Positions 1 to 5,081 of a stretch of DNA of 5,081 bases are shown here, one piece after another. The notes beneath the pieces were generated by a model. That model was not told where the DNA came from, did not search any database, and saw nothing but the letters and a program-made list of their open reading frames with translations. The number at the start of each line of letters is the position of its first letter. Position 1 is the stretch's first letter. The position numbers were made by a program, and so were the translations under genes. The DNA comes from Akkermansia sp. (lineage in GTDB: Bacteria; Verrucomicrobiota; Verrucomicrobiia; Verrucomicrobiales; Akkermansiaceae), in assembly GCA_020047775.1 (NCBI GenBank), contig JAIFNK010000216.1, forward strand, positions 1 through 5,081. Reading direction: 5' to 3'.

Positions 1-1
1 C

Positions 2-391
2 GGTCACTTCACCACCACCCATCGTCCGGAGCAGCGGGAAAAAATCCGTTTCGTAAACTCGGCGGGAAAACTCAAAAACCAACTGCACCGTGCCGTGCCG
101 GGACTGGCGGGCGAGGCGGTGGCCGGCTTGTTCGCCCTACGCACCGCCGATCCGGACCAAGTGCTCGCCCACTCCGGCGGGCGCGATGTGGTGGAGGCCT
201 TGGAAAGCGTGCTGCCCTATCAACTCACGGAAACCCGCGAGGTCCTGCGCGCTCACGGCAACATGAGCAGTCCCTCGGTCCTCTTCGCCCTCGAAAAACG
301 CTTGGCGGACAACCACCCCGCGGACCAACGACTGTGGCTCACCGCCTTCGGCGCGGGCTTCGCCGCGCATGCCTGCGAACTCTGGCGATAG
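2..391 (+). CDS. Type III polyketide synthase (chalcone/stilbene synthase-like), C-terminal part
   Basis: This is the last 129 residues of a cytoplasmic type III polyketide synthase, a homodimeric ketosynthase that extends a CoA starter with malonyl-CoA units and cyclises the product. Reading is open from base 2 to the TAG at 389-391, so the start and the nucleophilic cysteine lie left of the window. The other two residues of the Cys-His-Asn triad are visible: the His in LAHSGG (residue 57 of the fragment) and the Asn in HGNMSS (residue 87). The C-terminal AFGAGF at 116-121 matches the family's Gly-rich loop. The His motif has Ser where many members have Pro (HPGG), a variant I believe also occurs in some bacterial members. 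A GTG at 95 could be mistaken for a start, but the family signature continues upstream of it. Family assignment is firm; the product cannot be told. The gene converges on the leftward block. Confidence 0.9.
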   Translation, partial: GHFTTTHRPEQREKIRFVNSAGKLKNQLHRAVPGLAGEAVAGLFALRTADPDQVLAHSGGRDVVEALESVLPYQLTETREVLRAHGNMSSPSVLFALEKRLADNHPADQRLWLTAFGAGFAAHACELWR

Positions 392-393
392 AT

Positions 394-435
394 CGCTGCC
401 GCCAGTCGGGTCGGTCCGTGTGCAGCGGTTTTTTT
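394..435 (+). terminator. Probable Rho-independent terminator of the polyketide synthase gene
   Basis: The arms CGCTGC (394-399) and GCAGCG (422-427) form a perfect 6-bp stem, followed by G and seven T (429-435). It begins three bases after the synthase stop codon. The 22-nt loop is longer than in a textbook terminator, so the strength is uncertain, but the position and T-run fit. Confidence 0.5.
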
Positions 436-453
436 GTGGGGTAATGGTAATCC

Positions 454-471
454 ACCCCGGTCGTGCGGGGT
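454..471. repeat. Short GC-rich hairpin between convergent transcripts
   Basis: ACCCCG (454-459) and CGGGGT (466-471) form a 6-bp stem with a 6-nt loop. It abuts the stop codon of the leftward fragment at 471-473. No T-run follows on either strand, so it may help end leftward transcription but is not a canonical terminator. Confidence 0.3.
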
Positions 472-632
472 TAAAAATACCATGCGAAACCGGTGGCCAC
501 TTTGAACTCGAAGGCTTCGGAAGAGAGCGGAACCTCGGTGCCAAAGGACCAGGCGGATTTCCTGTGAGGCGTCATTGAACCTGACTGCGAGGCCACGGCA
601 AGCCAAAGGACGGATGCGGACCATCCGACCAT
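471..632 (-). pseudogene. Possible outer-membrane barrel remnant, 53 codons, ending in a beta-signal
   Basis: This is a short reading frame just downstream of the histidine kinase stop. It starts at an ATG (630-632) and stops with TAA (471-473); a GTG overlapping the kinase stop (642-644) is an alternative start giving 57 residues. The last 13 residues are FEFKVATGFAWYF. Counting back from the final Phe, aromatic or hydrophobic residues fall at positions 1, 3, 5, 9 and 11, which is the pattern of the C-terminal strand recognised by the BAM machinery in outer-membrane proteins. The N-terminal residues are tryptophan-rich but lack a positively charged signal-peptide start. At 53 residues it cannot form a barrel, so I read it as the tail of a deleted porin- or transporter-like gene. 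A chance frame or a genuine small protein remain possible. Confidence 0.35.
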
Positions 633-640
633 GGTCTCAT

Positions 641-1345
641 TCACTCAGCCCGGGGGAGCGGCAGCGAGAAGGTGAACTCGGCACCGCCGGCTTCGTGGTT
701 GGCGGCCTTCAGGGTGCCGCCGTGGGCTTGGGCGATCCGCCGGCAGATGGCCAACCCCATGCCGAGTCCGTCGCGGCGGGTGGTGTGAAAAGGTTCGAAA
801 ATCCGGTCGAGGTGCTGCGGCGGAATGCCGTGGCCGTGGTCGCGGACGCGCAGGTGAACCATGCCATCGCTGGCGCGGGTCTGGACGATAATGCGGCGGC
901 AGTCCGGCGGGGTATCGATCATGGCATGGCTGGCATTGGAGATGAGATTGGCGAGAAGCTGTTGGATTTGCACGCTGGCCAGCTTGATCCGTGCGGGGAC
1001 GCGGCCGGCATCCAACACCAGCCGGACTCCTTCGCTGGCCGGATCATTGGAGAAAAGCGCGCATGCCTTGGCCACCAATTCGTTCAGACAGTGGAAATCA
1101 CGATGGACCGGCTTGTCGCCGAGCATTTCCCTGAGGTTGCGAATCACCTCGGCGGCGCGTTTATCGGCACGGATGACATCATCGAGGATGGCGAGGATTT
1201 CCCCCGTCTCCAGCTCCGGGCGGGTGACAAAACCCGACGAGATTTCCGTCAGCAGTCGCTGTAACCTCAGGGCGGACGCGAGCCTGCGCTGCGCCGTGCC
1301 GCGGCCGGCGGTTTCAGGCAACGGGATTTCCTGGGCGGGGTTCAT
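641..1345 (-). CDS. Sensor histidine kinase lacking the H-box (234 aa)
   Basis: A cytoplasmic-looking histidine kinase with no membrane segment. The HATPase domain is complete: N-box NLISNASHAM at 133-142, G1 DHGHGI at 169-174, F-box FEPFHTT at 183-189, and G2 GLGMGL at 193-198 followed by AICRRIAQAHGG. Residues 47-75 (EILAILDDVIRADKRAAEVI and on) match the second dimerisation helix of FixL-like kinases. The helix that should precede it, with HExxQPL and the phospho-accepting His, is absent: there is no His before residue 81. Instead residues 27-42 (LRLQRLLTEISSGFV...) resemble the lead-in to a GAF sensory domain. I infer an in-frame deletion joining the two. The start at 1345 is chosen because its ATG overlaps the regulator's TGA (ATGA), implying translational coupling; an upstream ATG at 1399 lies inside the regulator. 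ATP binding looks possible, autophosphorylation in the usual way does not. Confidence 0.8.
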   Translation of the reverse strand: MNPAQEIPLPETAGRGTAQRRLASALRLQRLLTEISSGFVTRPELETGEILAILDDVIRADKRAAEVIRNLREMLGDKPVHRDFHCLNELVAKACALFSNDPASEGVRLVLDAGRVPARIKLASVQIQQLLANLISNASHAMIDTPPDCRRIIVQTRASDGMVHLRVRDHGHGIPPQHLDRIFEPFHTTRRDGLGMGLAICRRIAQAHGGTLKAANHEAGGAEFTFSLPLPRAE

Positions 1346-1978
1346 CGAGTCGGCGGGTCCGGGTGGCGATGAGGAACATTGCCGGCGGCATCCACCCATC
1401 GCATCAAATCCGGCACCGAAGCCACACCGGCTTTTTTCATCACCCGTCCGCGGTGGATTTTCACGGTTTTTTCGGAGATTCCGAGGTCGGCGGCGATTTG
1501 TTTGTTAAGCATCCCGGCGATCACCCGCTGCATGACCTCGGTTTCGCGGGCGGTGAGTGAGCGCAGTCGCGCGCGGGCGCTCTCCTGAGTGGCATTGTTG
1601 CGACCGTGCCTGCGCGCCCGGTCGAGTGCCTGTTGGACTGCGGCAAGCAGGACTTCATCGTCCACCGGCTTGAGCAGGAAATCGGTGGCACCCGCCTTCA
1701 TGCCCTTGGCGCACATCGGCACATCGCCATGGCCAGTGAGGAAAACGATCTCCTCACAACGGCCGGCCAGAGCTTGTTGCAGGCCGAAGCCGTCCATTTC
1801 CGGCAAGCTCACATCGAGGACCAGGCAAACGGGTCCGGCATGCGTCCGGCGGGCGAGGTATGCTGCGGCGGATGCGTAGAGTCTCCACGGTGAAGCGCGC
1901 GGAACGCAGCAGACGCTCCAGGCAATTCCGGACGGACTCTTCGTCATCCACCACGCAAACCAGTGCGTCGGGATGCAT
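1342..1978 (-). pseudogene. FixJ-family response regulator (receiver + LuxR-type HTH) split by a +1 frameshift
   Basis: A two-part transcriptional regulator. With one base removed near 1879-1882 it reads as 211 residues in FixJ layout: acidic pocket VVDDEE (D11, D12), phospho-acceptor LVLDVSLPEMDG (D55), T81 in FLTGHGD, K103 in LLKPVDDE, then a LuxR-type helix-turn-helix starting LTARETEVMQRVIAGM and containing NKQIAADLGISEKTVKIHR. The break falls after FTVET. The first part would otherwise run on into an unrelated frame, and the second part, beginning YASAAAYLARR, is in the next frame. The span of 637 bases is exactly one more than a multiple of three. The start at 1978 (MHPDALVCVVDDEE) places all key residues at their usual FixJ positions; an in-frame ATG at 2020 would add 14 residues. 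No Shine-Dalgarno is seen. The stop overlaps the kinase start. It could be a recent pseudogene, a sequencing or assembly error, or less likely recoding. Confidence 0.8.
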
Positions 1979-2012
1979 CGGCACGATGGCAGTGGAAACT
2001 GCGTGAAAATCT

Positions 2013-2054
2013 GAAATCATCGCGTTTGAGGGGAGGTAAGGATGATTTCTTACC
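2013..2054. repeat. Overlapping inverted repeats in front of the response regulator
   Basis: Two inverted repeats share bases. GGTAAG (2035-2040) and CTTACC (2049-2054) form a 6-bp stem with an 8-nt loop over the candidate -10. GAAATCATC (2013-2021) and GATGATTTC (2041-2049) are a perfect 9-bp pair 19 nt apart, the left arm covering the ATG at 2018-2020. In RNA the two stems cannot both form fully, because the right arm of the second uses the loop and first arm base of the other. They could be an operator, a leader switch, or chance. Confidence 0.4.
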
Positions 2055-2070
2055 AAGCAGGTGCGGTCAA
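2042..2070 (-). promoter_or_regulatory. Candidate sigma70-like promoter for the regulator-kinase pair
   Basis: On the minus strand TTGACC (complement of 2065-2070, 5 of 6 to the -35 consensus) is followed after exactly 17 bp by AATCAT (complement of 2042-2047, 4 of 6 to the -10). It sits 22-50 bp upstream of the in-frame ATG at 2020. If active, it lets the regulator and kinase be expressed apart from the efflux-channel operon. Confidence 0.35.
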
Positions 2071-2121
2071 GCTCCCATGCGGCGTGGCAGAGTCGGCCGC
2101 CGGTCTTCCCTTCGCCCGGTC

Positions 2122-2556
2122 CTAATGCCGGCTTTCCTTGAAGCGGGCTTGAAGATGATTGACGACGGAAAACAACACGCCGGTGCTCCAGCCGAACATC
2201 AGGATGCCGGTCACCGCCTCGACCGCGCCGAGGATGCGCCAGCTTCCGGGCGGGACCACGTCGCCGTAGCCCACGGTGGAATAACTGGTAGCGGAATAGT
2301 AGAACGAGGTGGCAAAGTCGGAGAAGCAGCCGTTCCATTGATAACAGGCCGCCCACACCAGGATTTGGAGGATGTGCAGCACGAGCAACCCATACACCAC
2401 CCGGATCAGGATCCAGAACATCGCGGGCAGGCTGAAATGGTGCCCGTGGTGCGGCGCGGTGCGGCCGAGCCAGCGCAGGCCGAGGATCATTCCCGCGCCG
2501 TGGATCGCGACGCACGCGGAGACAAGCAGGAAGAGCAGCAGGAGCAGCTTGAACAT
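2122..2556 (-). CDS. Small potassium-channel-like membrane protein (Ion_trans_2 type, 144 aa)
   Basis: An inner-membrane pore protein, by similarity a K+ channel subunit that would work as a tetramer. It has three hydrophobic helices at about 4-28, 45-71 and 106-133. Between the last two is a pore loop ending in SYSTVGYGDV, with the K+ selectivity filter TVGYGD at 94-99. The closing helix contains GILMFGWSTGVLFSVV. There is no cytosolic RCK or nucleotide-binding domain, so gating cannot be inferred. A His-rich stretch, APHHGHH, links the first two helices at 34-40. The start at 2556 (MFKLLLLLF) is chosen because it opens directly into the first helix and falls 19 bp after the stop of the efflux gene; an earlier in-frame ATG at 2712 would overlap that gene by over 130 bp. 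Close spacing suggests co-transcription. K+ selectivity follows from the filter; the physiological role is not shown. Confidence 0.88.
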   Translation of the reverse strand: MFKLLLLLFLLVSACVAIHGAGMILGLRWLGRTAPHHGHHFSLPAMFWILIRVVYGLLVLHILQILVWAACYQWNGCFSDFATSFYYSATSYSTVGYGDVVPPGSWRILGAVEAVTGILMFGWSTGVLFSVVNHLQARFKESRH

Positions 2557-2575
2557 CGCAGTCCCGGGTGGGCGG

Positions 2576-3973
2576 TTACTTCCAGCCGCCACCGAGCGCG
2601 CGATAGGCCTGGACGACCGCGCGCAGGCGGTTGCTGCGGGCGTCTGCCAGATCGAGCTCGGCGGTGAAGAGTTCGCGCTCGGCGTCGAGCACTTCGAGAT
2701 AGCTGGAGGCACCGCCTTGGAATCGGTCGAGCGCGATGGTGGAAACGCTTTTCTGGGAGGTCACCAACTTGGTTTGTTCCGCGATGATCTCGCCGGTTTT
2801 CTGGTAGGCGATCAGCGCGTCGGAGGTTTCGCGGAAGGCCTGCTGCACGGCTTTTTGATAGGAACTGAGCGCGATCTTGGCGCGGGCCTGGGCCTCCTTG
2901 ACGCGGAATCCGGAGCGCCCGGCGTCGAAGATCGGGCCGGTGAGCTGCGGGCCGATGGAGTAGGCAGCCGAGCCGCCCTGGAGGAGTTTTCCCAGGTCGC
3001 CGCTGATCACGCCGCCCTGGCCGGTGAGCGAGAGACTGGGGAAACGCAGGGCTTCGGCCACGCCGATGTCGGCGGTGGCCGCTTGGAACGACTGGTCGGC
3101 GGCGGAAATGTCCGGACGGCGCGCCATCAGCGAGGAAGGCAAGCCACCGGCAATGCGGAAGGCGGCGTCGAGCCGGTCGAGGCTGCCGCCGCGGATGACG
3201 TTGCCGGGGTATTCGCCGAGCAGGGACCGGATTTCGTTTTCCTTTTCGGCAATCGCCCGCTCGGTGGTGGGGATCAAAATCTGTGCCTGGGAGAGCAAGG
3301 CCTCGGCCTGGCCGACTTCCAGATCGGAGCTGACACCACCGTCTCTGCGGGCACGCACCAGATCGAACGATCCCTTGCGGCTTTCGACCGTGCGGCGGGC
3401 GATGGCGAGGCGTTCGTCGAGATTCTGGAGGTCGATGTAGCTGGTGGCGACGGTGGCGATGAGCGAGGTCTGGACCGCGTCGCGTTGGAATTCGGACTCC
3501 AACAGCCGGGTGCGGGCCGCTTGGTTGTCGCGGGCGATACCGCCCCAGAGATCGAGCTCCCAGCTGAGGAAGCCGGTGAGATTGTAGGATTCGGAGTTGC
3601 GGCCGCCGGAGGATGAGCCGTTGCCGGCATTCCGCGAACGGCCTTCGCCGGTGGCGGCGGCGTTGCCATCGAGCGAGGGGAACCAGTTGGCGCGGGCAGT
3701 GGCGGCACGGGCGCGGGCTTCCTCGATGCGATAGGTGGCGGCGACGAGGTCCGGGTTGTTTTTGAGGGCGCGGACGATGAGGTTCCTCAAGGTGGAGTCG
3801 GAGAACACCTTGCGCCACGATTTGTCGCCGAAGGACGCGCCGTGGGGAGCGGTGTCGCTGCGGAAGGAGGCGGGGATTTTCAGATCGGGGGTGCCGGGGT
3901 CCGGGCCGAGCATGCAGGAGCTCAGGAAGATCGAGCAGGTAACAAAAGTTAGAGGTCTGACAGCGGTTCGCAT
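2576..3973 (-). CDS. NodT/OprM-type outer-membrane efflux lipoprotein (465 aa)
   Basis: This is the outer-membrane channel of a tripartite efflux pump, forming a trimeric barrel plus periplasmic alpha-tunnel that docks on an adaptor and an inner-membrane transporter. The N-terminus MRTAVRPLTFVTCSIFLSSC is a lipoprotein signal with lipobox LSSC, lipidated at Cys20; the following Met rather than Asp fits sorting to the outer membrane. Two OEP repeats span roughly 55-255 and 280-460. Family marks include SWELDLWGG at 137-145, GLPSSLMARRPDI at 277-289, FPSLSLTG at 311-318 and GGASSYLEVLDAERELF at 420-436. The length is usual for the family and the frame is intact. No Shine-Dalgarno precedes the ATG at 3973. 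A perfect palindrome lies 26-48 bp upstream of the start. The matching adaptor is transcribed divergently at the right end. The substrate cannot be told. Confidence 0.93.
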   Translation of the reverse strand: MRTAVRPLTFVTCSIFLSSCMLGPDPGTPDLKIPASFRSDTAPHGASFGDKSWRKVFSDSTLRNLIVRALKNNPDLVAATYRIEEARARAATARANWFPSLDGNAAATGEGRSRNAGNGSSSGGRNSESYNLTGFLSWELDLWGGIARDNQAARTRLLESEFQRDAVQTSLIATVATSYIDLQNLDERLAIARRTVESRKGSFDLVRARRDGGVSSDLEVGQAEALLSQAQILIPTTERAIAEKENEIRSLLGEYPGNVIRGGSLDRLDAAFRIAGGLPSSLMARRPDISAADQSFQAATADIGVAEALRFPSLSLTGQGGVISGDLGKLLQGGSAAYSIGPQLTGPIFDAGRSGFRVKEAQARAKIALSSYQKAVQQAFRETSDALIAYQKTGEIIAEQTKLVTSQKSVSTIALDRFQGGASSYLEVLDAERELFTAELDLADARSNRLRAVVQAYRALGGGWK

Positions 3974-3998
3974 CTTGACGGAAATAGGTAGTGGTGTG

Positions 3999-4021
3999 AT
4001 CCGGGATTATCAATCCCGGAT
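3999..4021. promoter_or_regulatory. Perfect 10+10-bp palindrome, candidate operator at the efflux promoter
   Basis: The arms ATCCGGGATT (3999-4008) and AATCCCGGAT (4012-4021) are exact inverted copies around a 3-bp centre. The minus strand of the centre reads GATAAT (complement of 4006-4011, 5 of 6 to a -10 box), about 30 bp ahead of the efflux ATG. No good -35 is seen 17 bp upstream. Length and symmetry suit a dimeric repressor or activator such as a TetR-type protein, none of which is encoded in the window. Confidence 0.5.
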
Positions 4022-4063
4022 GTCGTCCGCACGGCGATGATCGGAGCCTCGGGAGGTTGACGA

Positions 4064-4114
4064 ATGCCCCCCGGGCATCAAGCGGATTTTTCCTGTGAGA
4101 ATCCGTGATGCCCG
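4064..4114. repeat. Large interrupted stem-loop with a competing third arm
   Basis: CGGGCATCA (4072-4080) pairs with TGATGCCCG (4106-4114). After a 2-nt AG bulge, CGGATT (4083-4088) pairs with AATCCG (4100-4105), leaving an 11-nt loop. A third arm, ATGCCC at 4064-4069, can instead pair with GGGCAT at 4073-4078. No T-run follows and no gene reads into it from the left, so it is not an obvious terminator; an operator or structured DNA element is as likely. Confidence 0.45.
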
Positions 4115-4175
4115 CAGGAGTGACGGAAACCCCGTGTTTCGGGTGAATTTCGGAGCAGTGGGACCAAGGTCGTAG

Positions 4176-4202
4176 TTGACACCCAAAGCGGTGTTCTTTA
4201 GT
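4176..4202 (+). promoter_or_regulatory. Candidate promoter of the adaptor gene
   Basis: A perfect -35 consensus TTGACA lies at 4176-4181. The best -10 is TTTAGT at 4197-4202 (4 of 6), with a slightly short 15-bp spacer. Transcription would begin near 4209 and leave a leader of about 105-110 nt before the TTG start. Confidence 0.4.
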
Positions 4203-4315
4203 TCAAAGGTTGTCAGTTACGAGCATCCACCGGCTCGTGCGCTCGTTTTGGCGCGCTGTCAGTTGTTTTTTCCAAACACGATTTCTCCAATCCCCGAACC
4301 GAGCGAAATTCCAAT

Positions 4316-5081
4316 TTGAAAACGATTTCCCGCAAATCATCAGTTGTGGCAGGACGATCCACCGATGCCCTTGTGGGGGCGGCGTTACTGGTGAGTCTCT
4401 GCCTATGTGCCTGCAAGAAACCCGAGGTCGTGGCTCCACCTCCGCCGGTGGTCGAGGTGATGGAAATCACCACGTCCGAAGTCAGGCTTTCCTCGACGCT
4501 CATCGGCCAGCTGGATTCGCCTCAAAACGTCGAGGTCCGCGCGCGGGTCGAGGGATTCGTGGACAGGATGCCATTCACCGAAGGCGTGGAAGTGAAGCAG
4601 GGGGAAATCCTGTTCGAGCTGGATAAGAAGCCGTTTCTCGAAAAACTGGCCGCCGCCACGGGGGCCCTGGGCGAGGCGAAGGCCGCTCTCAACAAGTATC
4701 AGAAGGACGTGGACCGGCTCACGCCGCTTGTGGAACGCAAGGCGATTCCCCAGCAGGATCTGGACAACGCCCGAGCCTCGGTGGACGTCGGTGAAGCGGG
4801 TGTCATCACGGCCCAGGCCAGGGTGGAGTCCGCCCAGATCGATCTCGGTTACTGCGAGGTGAAGGCTCCCATCACCGGCCTCATCGGAGCCACGCAGGTG
4901 GCCATCGGCGAGTTGGTAGGCAAGGGCGAGCCCACCTTGTTAGCCACCATTTCCACGCTCGATCCCATCTGGTTCTACTGCAATGTCAGCGAGGTGGATT
5001 ACATCAAGGCGGAGGCCAAAAGCCGCGACCTTGGCAGGGACATCGCCAGCCTGCCGCTCACCCTGATCCTCTCCGACGGGG
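4316..5081 (+). CDS. RND efflux periplasmic adaptor lipoprotein (AcrA/MexA type), N-terminal part
   Basis: This is the membrane-fusion subunit that bridges an inner-membrane RND transporter and an outer-membrane factor. Its first 255 residues are in the window and the frame is open at the right edge. From a TTG at 4316 it reads MKTISRKSS and on: a basic n-region, a hydrophobic core at about 18-30 and lipobox LCAC with Cys33, followed by KKPEVVAPPPPVVEV. Then come the first lipoyl half at about 72-103 (VRARVEGFVDRMPFTEGVEV), an alpha-helical hairpin at 104-176, the second lipoyl half at about 178-212 (GYCEVKAPITGLIGATQVAIG) and the beta-barrel start, LDPIWFYCNVSE, at 215-226. No in-frame ATG exists between the TAG at 4199 and the signal peptide. 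GTG at 4346 is the alternative start but leaves a weaker n-region. Its likely partner is the divergent outer-membrane factor, and the transporter gene should follow downstream. Confidence 0.92.
   Translation, partial: MKTISRKSSVVAGRSTDALVGAALLVSLCLCACKKPEVVAPPPPVVEVMEITTSEVRLSSTLIGQLDSPQNVEVRARVEGFVDRMPFTEGVEVKQGEILFELDKKPFLEKLAAATGALGEAKAALNKYQKDVDRLTPLVERKAIPQQDLDNARASVDVGEAGVITAQARVESAQIDLGYCEVKAPITGLIGATQVAIGELVGKGEPTLLATISTLDPIWFYCNVSEVDYIKAEAKSRDLGRDIASLPLTLILSDG

Larger units (their letters stand above)
3974..4315. other. Divergent control region between outer-membrane factor and adaptor genes
   Basis: This stretch of 342 bp has no credible gene; the longest ATG frames noticed are a dozen codons or so without family resemblance. 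It holds, left to right, a perfect palindrome near the leftward start, a long stem-loop, a consensus -35 box facing right, and a roughly 110-nt AT-richer leader before the adaptor. In the leader, TGTCAGTT occurs twice (4211-4218, 4257-4264), ACGATTTC occurs twice (4278-4285, 4322-4329), and ACGAGC/GCTCGT (4219-4224, 4233-4238) form a 6-bp hairpin. Confidence 0.6.

Noticed and set aside
95..391. GTG at 95 as the start of a separate 98-residue protein
   Set aside because: Synthase-family sequence continues in frame to the left edge, so the gene begins outside the window.
575..1264. Long open frame on the + strand opposite the histidine kinase
   Set aside because: It is the antisense of a well-supported kinase. 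Its translation shows no family motif and it owes its length to high GC.
1989..2002. GCAGT/ACTGC 5-bp hairpin between the two possible regulator starts
   Set aside because: It is short and of a kind expected often by chance; no supporting context.
1754..2515. 253-codon leftward frame spanning the channel and the regulator start
   Set aside because: Only its part after about position 1978 is real, being the displaced N-terminus of the frameshifted regulator. The rest is a shadow of the channel.
2372..3616. 414-codon open frame on the + strand opposite the efflux gene
   Set aside because: The Gly/Ala/Glu/Asp-rich translation without domains is a typical shadow of a GC-rich gene, and the opposite strand encodes a complete NodT-type protein.
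2487..4013. 508-codon leftward frame, longer than the efflux gene it overlaps
   Set aside because: The translation is extremely Arg/Pro-rich with no motif. The overlapping frame has a lipobox and full OEP family signatures.
4108..4146. 12-residue ATG frame as a leader peptide for the adaptor
   Set aside because: It lies upstream of the consensus -35 box and would not be on that transcript; it has no run of regulatory codons.
4203..4503. Leftward frames opposite the adaptor's start (4213-4503 and 4203-4439)
   Set aside because: They have no family resemblance and overlap a clear lipoprotein signal peptide on the other strand.

Overview
The window is GC-rich, tightly packed bacterial DNA from a Gram-negative organism: it holds an outer-membrane efflux lipoprotein, a periplasmic adaptor lipoprotein and a scrap that looks like the last strand of an outer-membrane barrel. 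The mix of a type III polyketide synthase, a FixJ-type regulator and a NodT-type efflux channel, together with the absence of convincing Shine-Dalgarno sequences, would fit Verrucomicrobiota. That placement is an impression rather than a demonstration, and a pseudomonad-like proteobacterium is not excluded.

Layout. The left edge (2-391, + strand) is the C-terminal third of a type III polyketide synthase, followed by a hairpin and T-run that probably end its transcript. Everything from about 471 to 3973 reads leftward. In transcription order it contains a NodT/OprM-type efflux lipoprotein (3973-2576), a small potassium-channel-like membrane protein (2556-2122), a FixJ-type response regulator split by a frameshift (1978-1342), a histidine kinase overlapping it by ATGA (1345-641), and a short fragment ending in an outer-membrane beta-signal (632-471). 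A 342-bp divergent control region (3974-4315) separates this block from a rightward RND-type periplasmic adaptor that runs off the right edge (4316-5081).

How it fits together. The adaptor and the outer-membrane factor are two of the three parts of an RND efflux pump. The inner-membrane transporter is expected just beyond the right edge. The two visible halves are transcribed divergently from a region holding a perfect 10+10-bp palindrome, a larger 43-bp stem-loop and a consensus -35 box, so shared regulation is plausible. The channel lies 19 bp behind the efflux gene and is probably co-transcribed with it.

The most notable observation concerns the two-component pair. The kinase has a full ATP-binding domain but no HExxQPL-type H-box, and so no recognisable phospho-accepting histidine. 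It looks as if a sensory region and the first dimerisation helix were deleted in frame. The regulator, with every FixJ key residue in place, carries one extra base near 1879-1882 that puts its first 33 codons out of frame with the rest. Together with the barrel scrap downstream, this suggests a signalling locus that is decaying or has been repurposed beside an intact efflux cluster.
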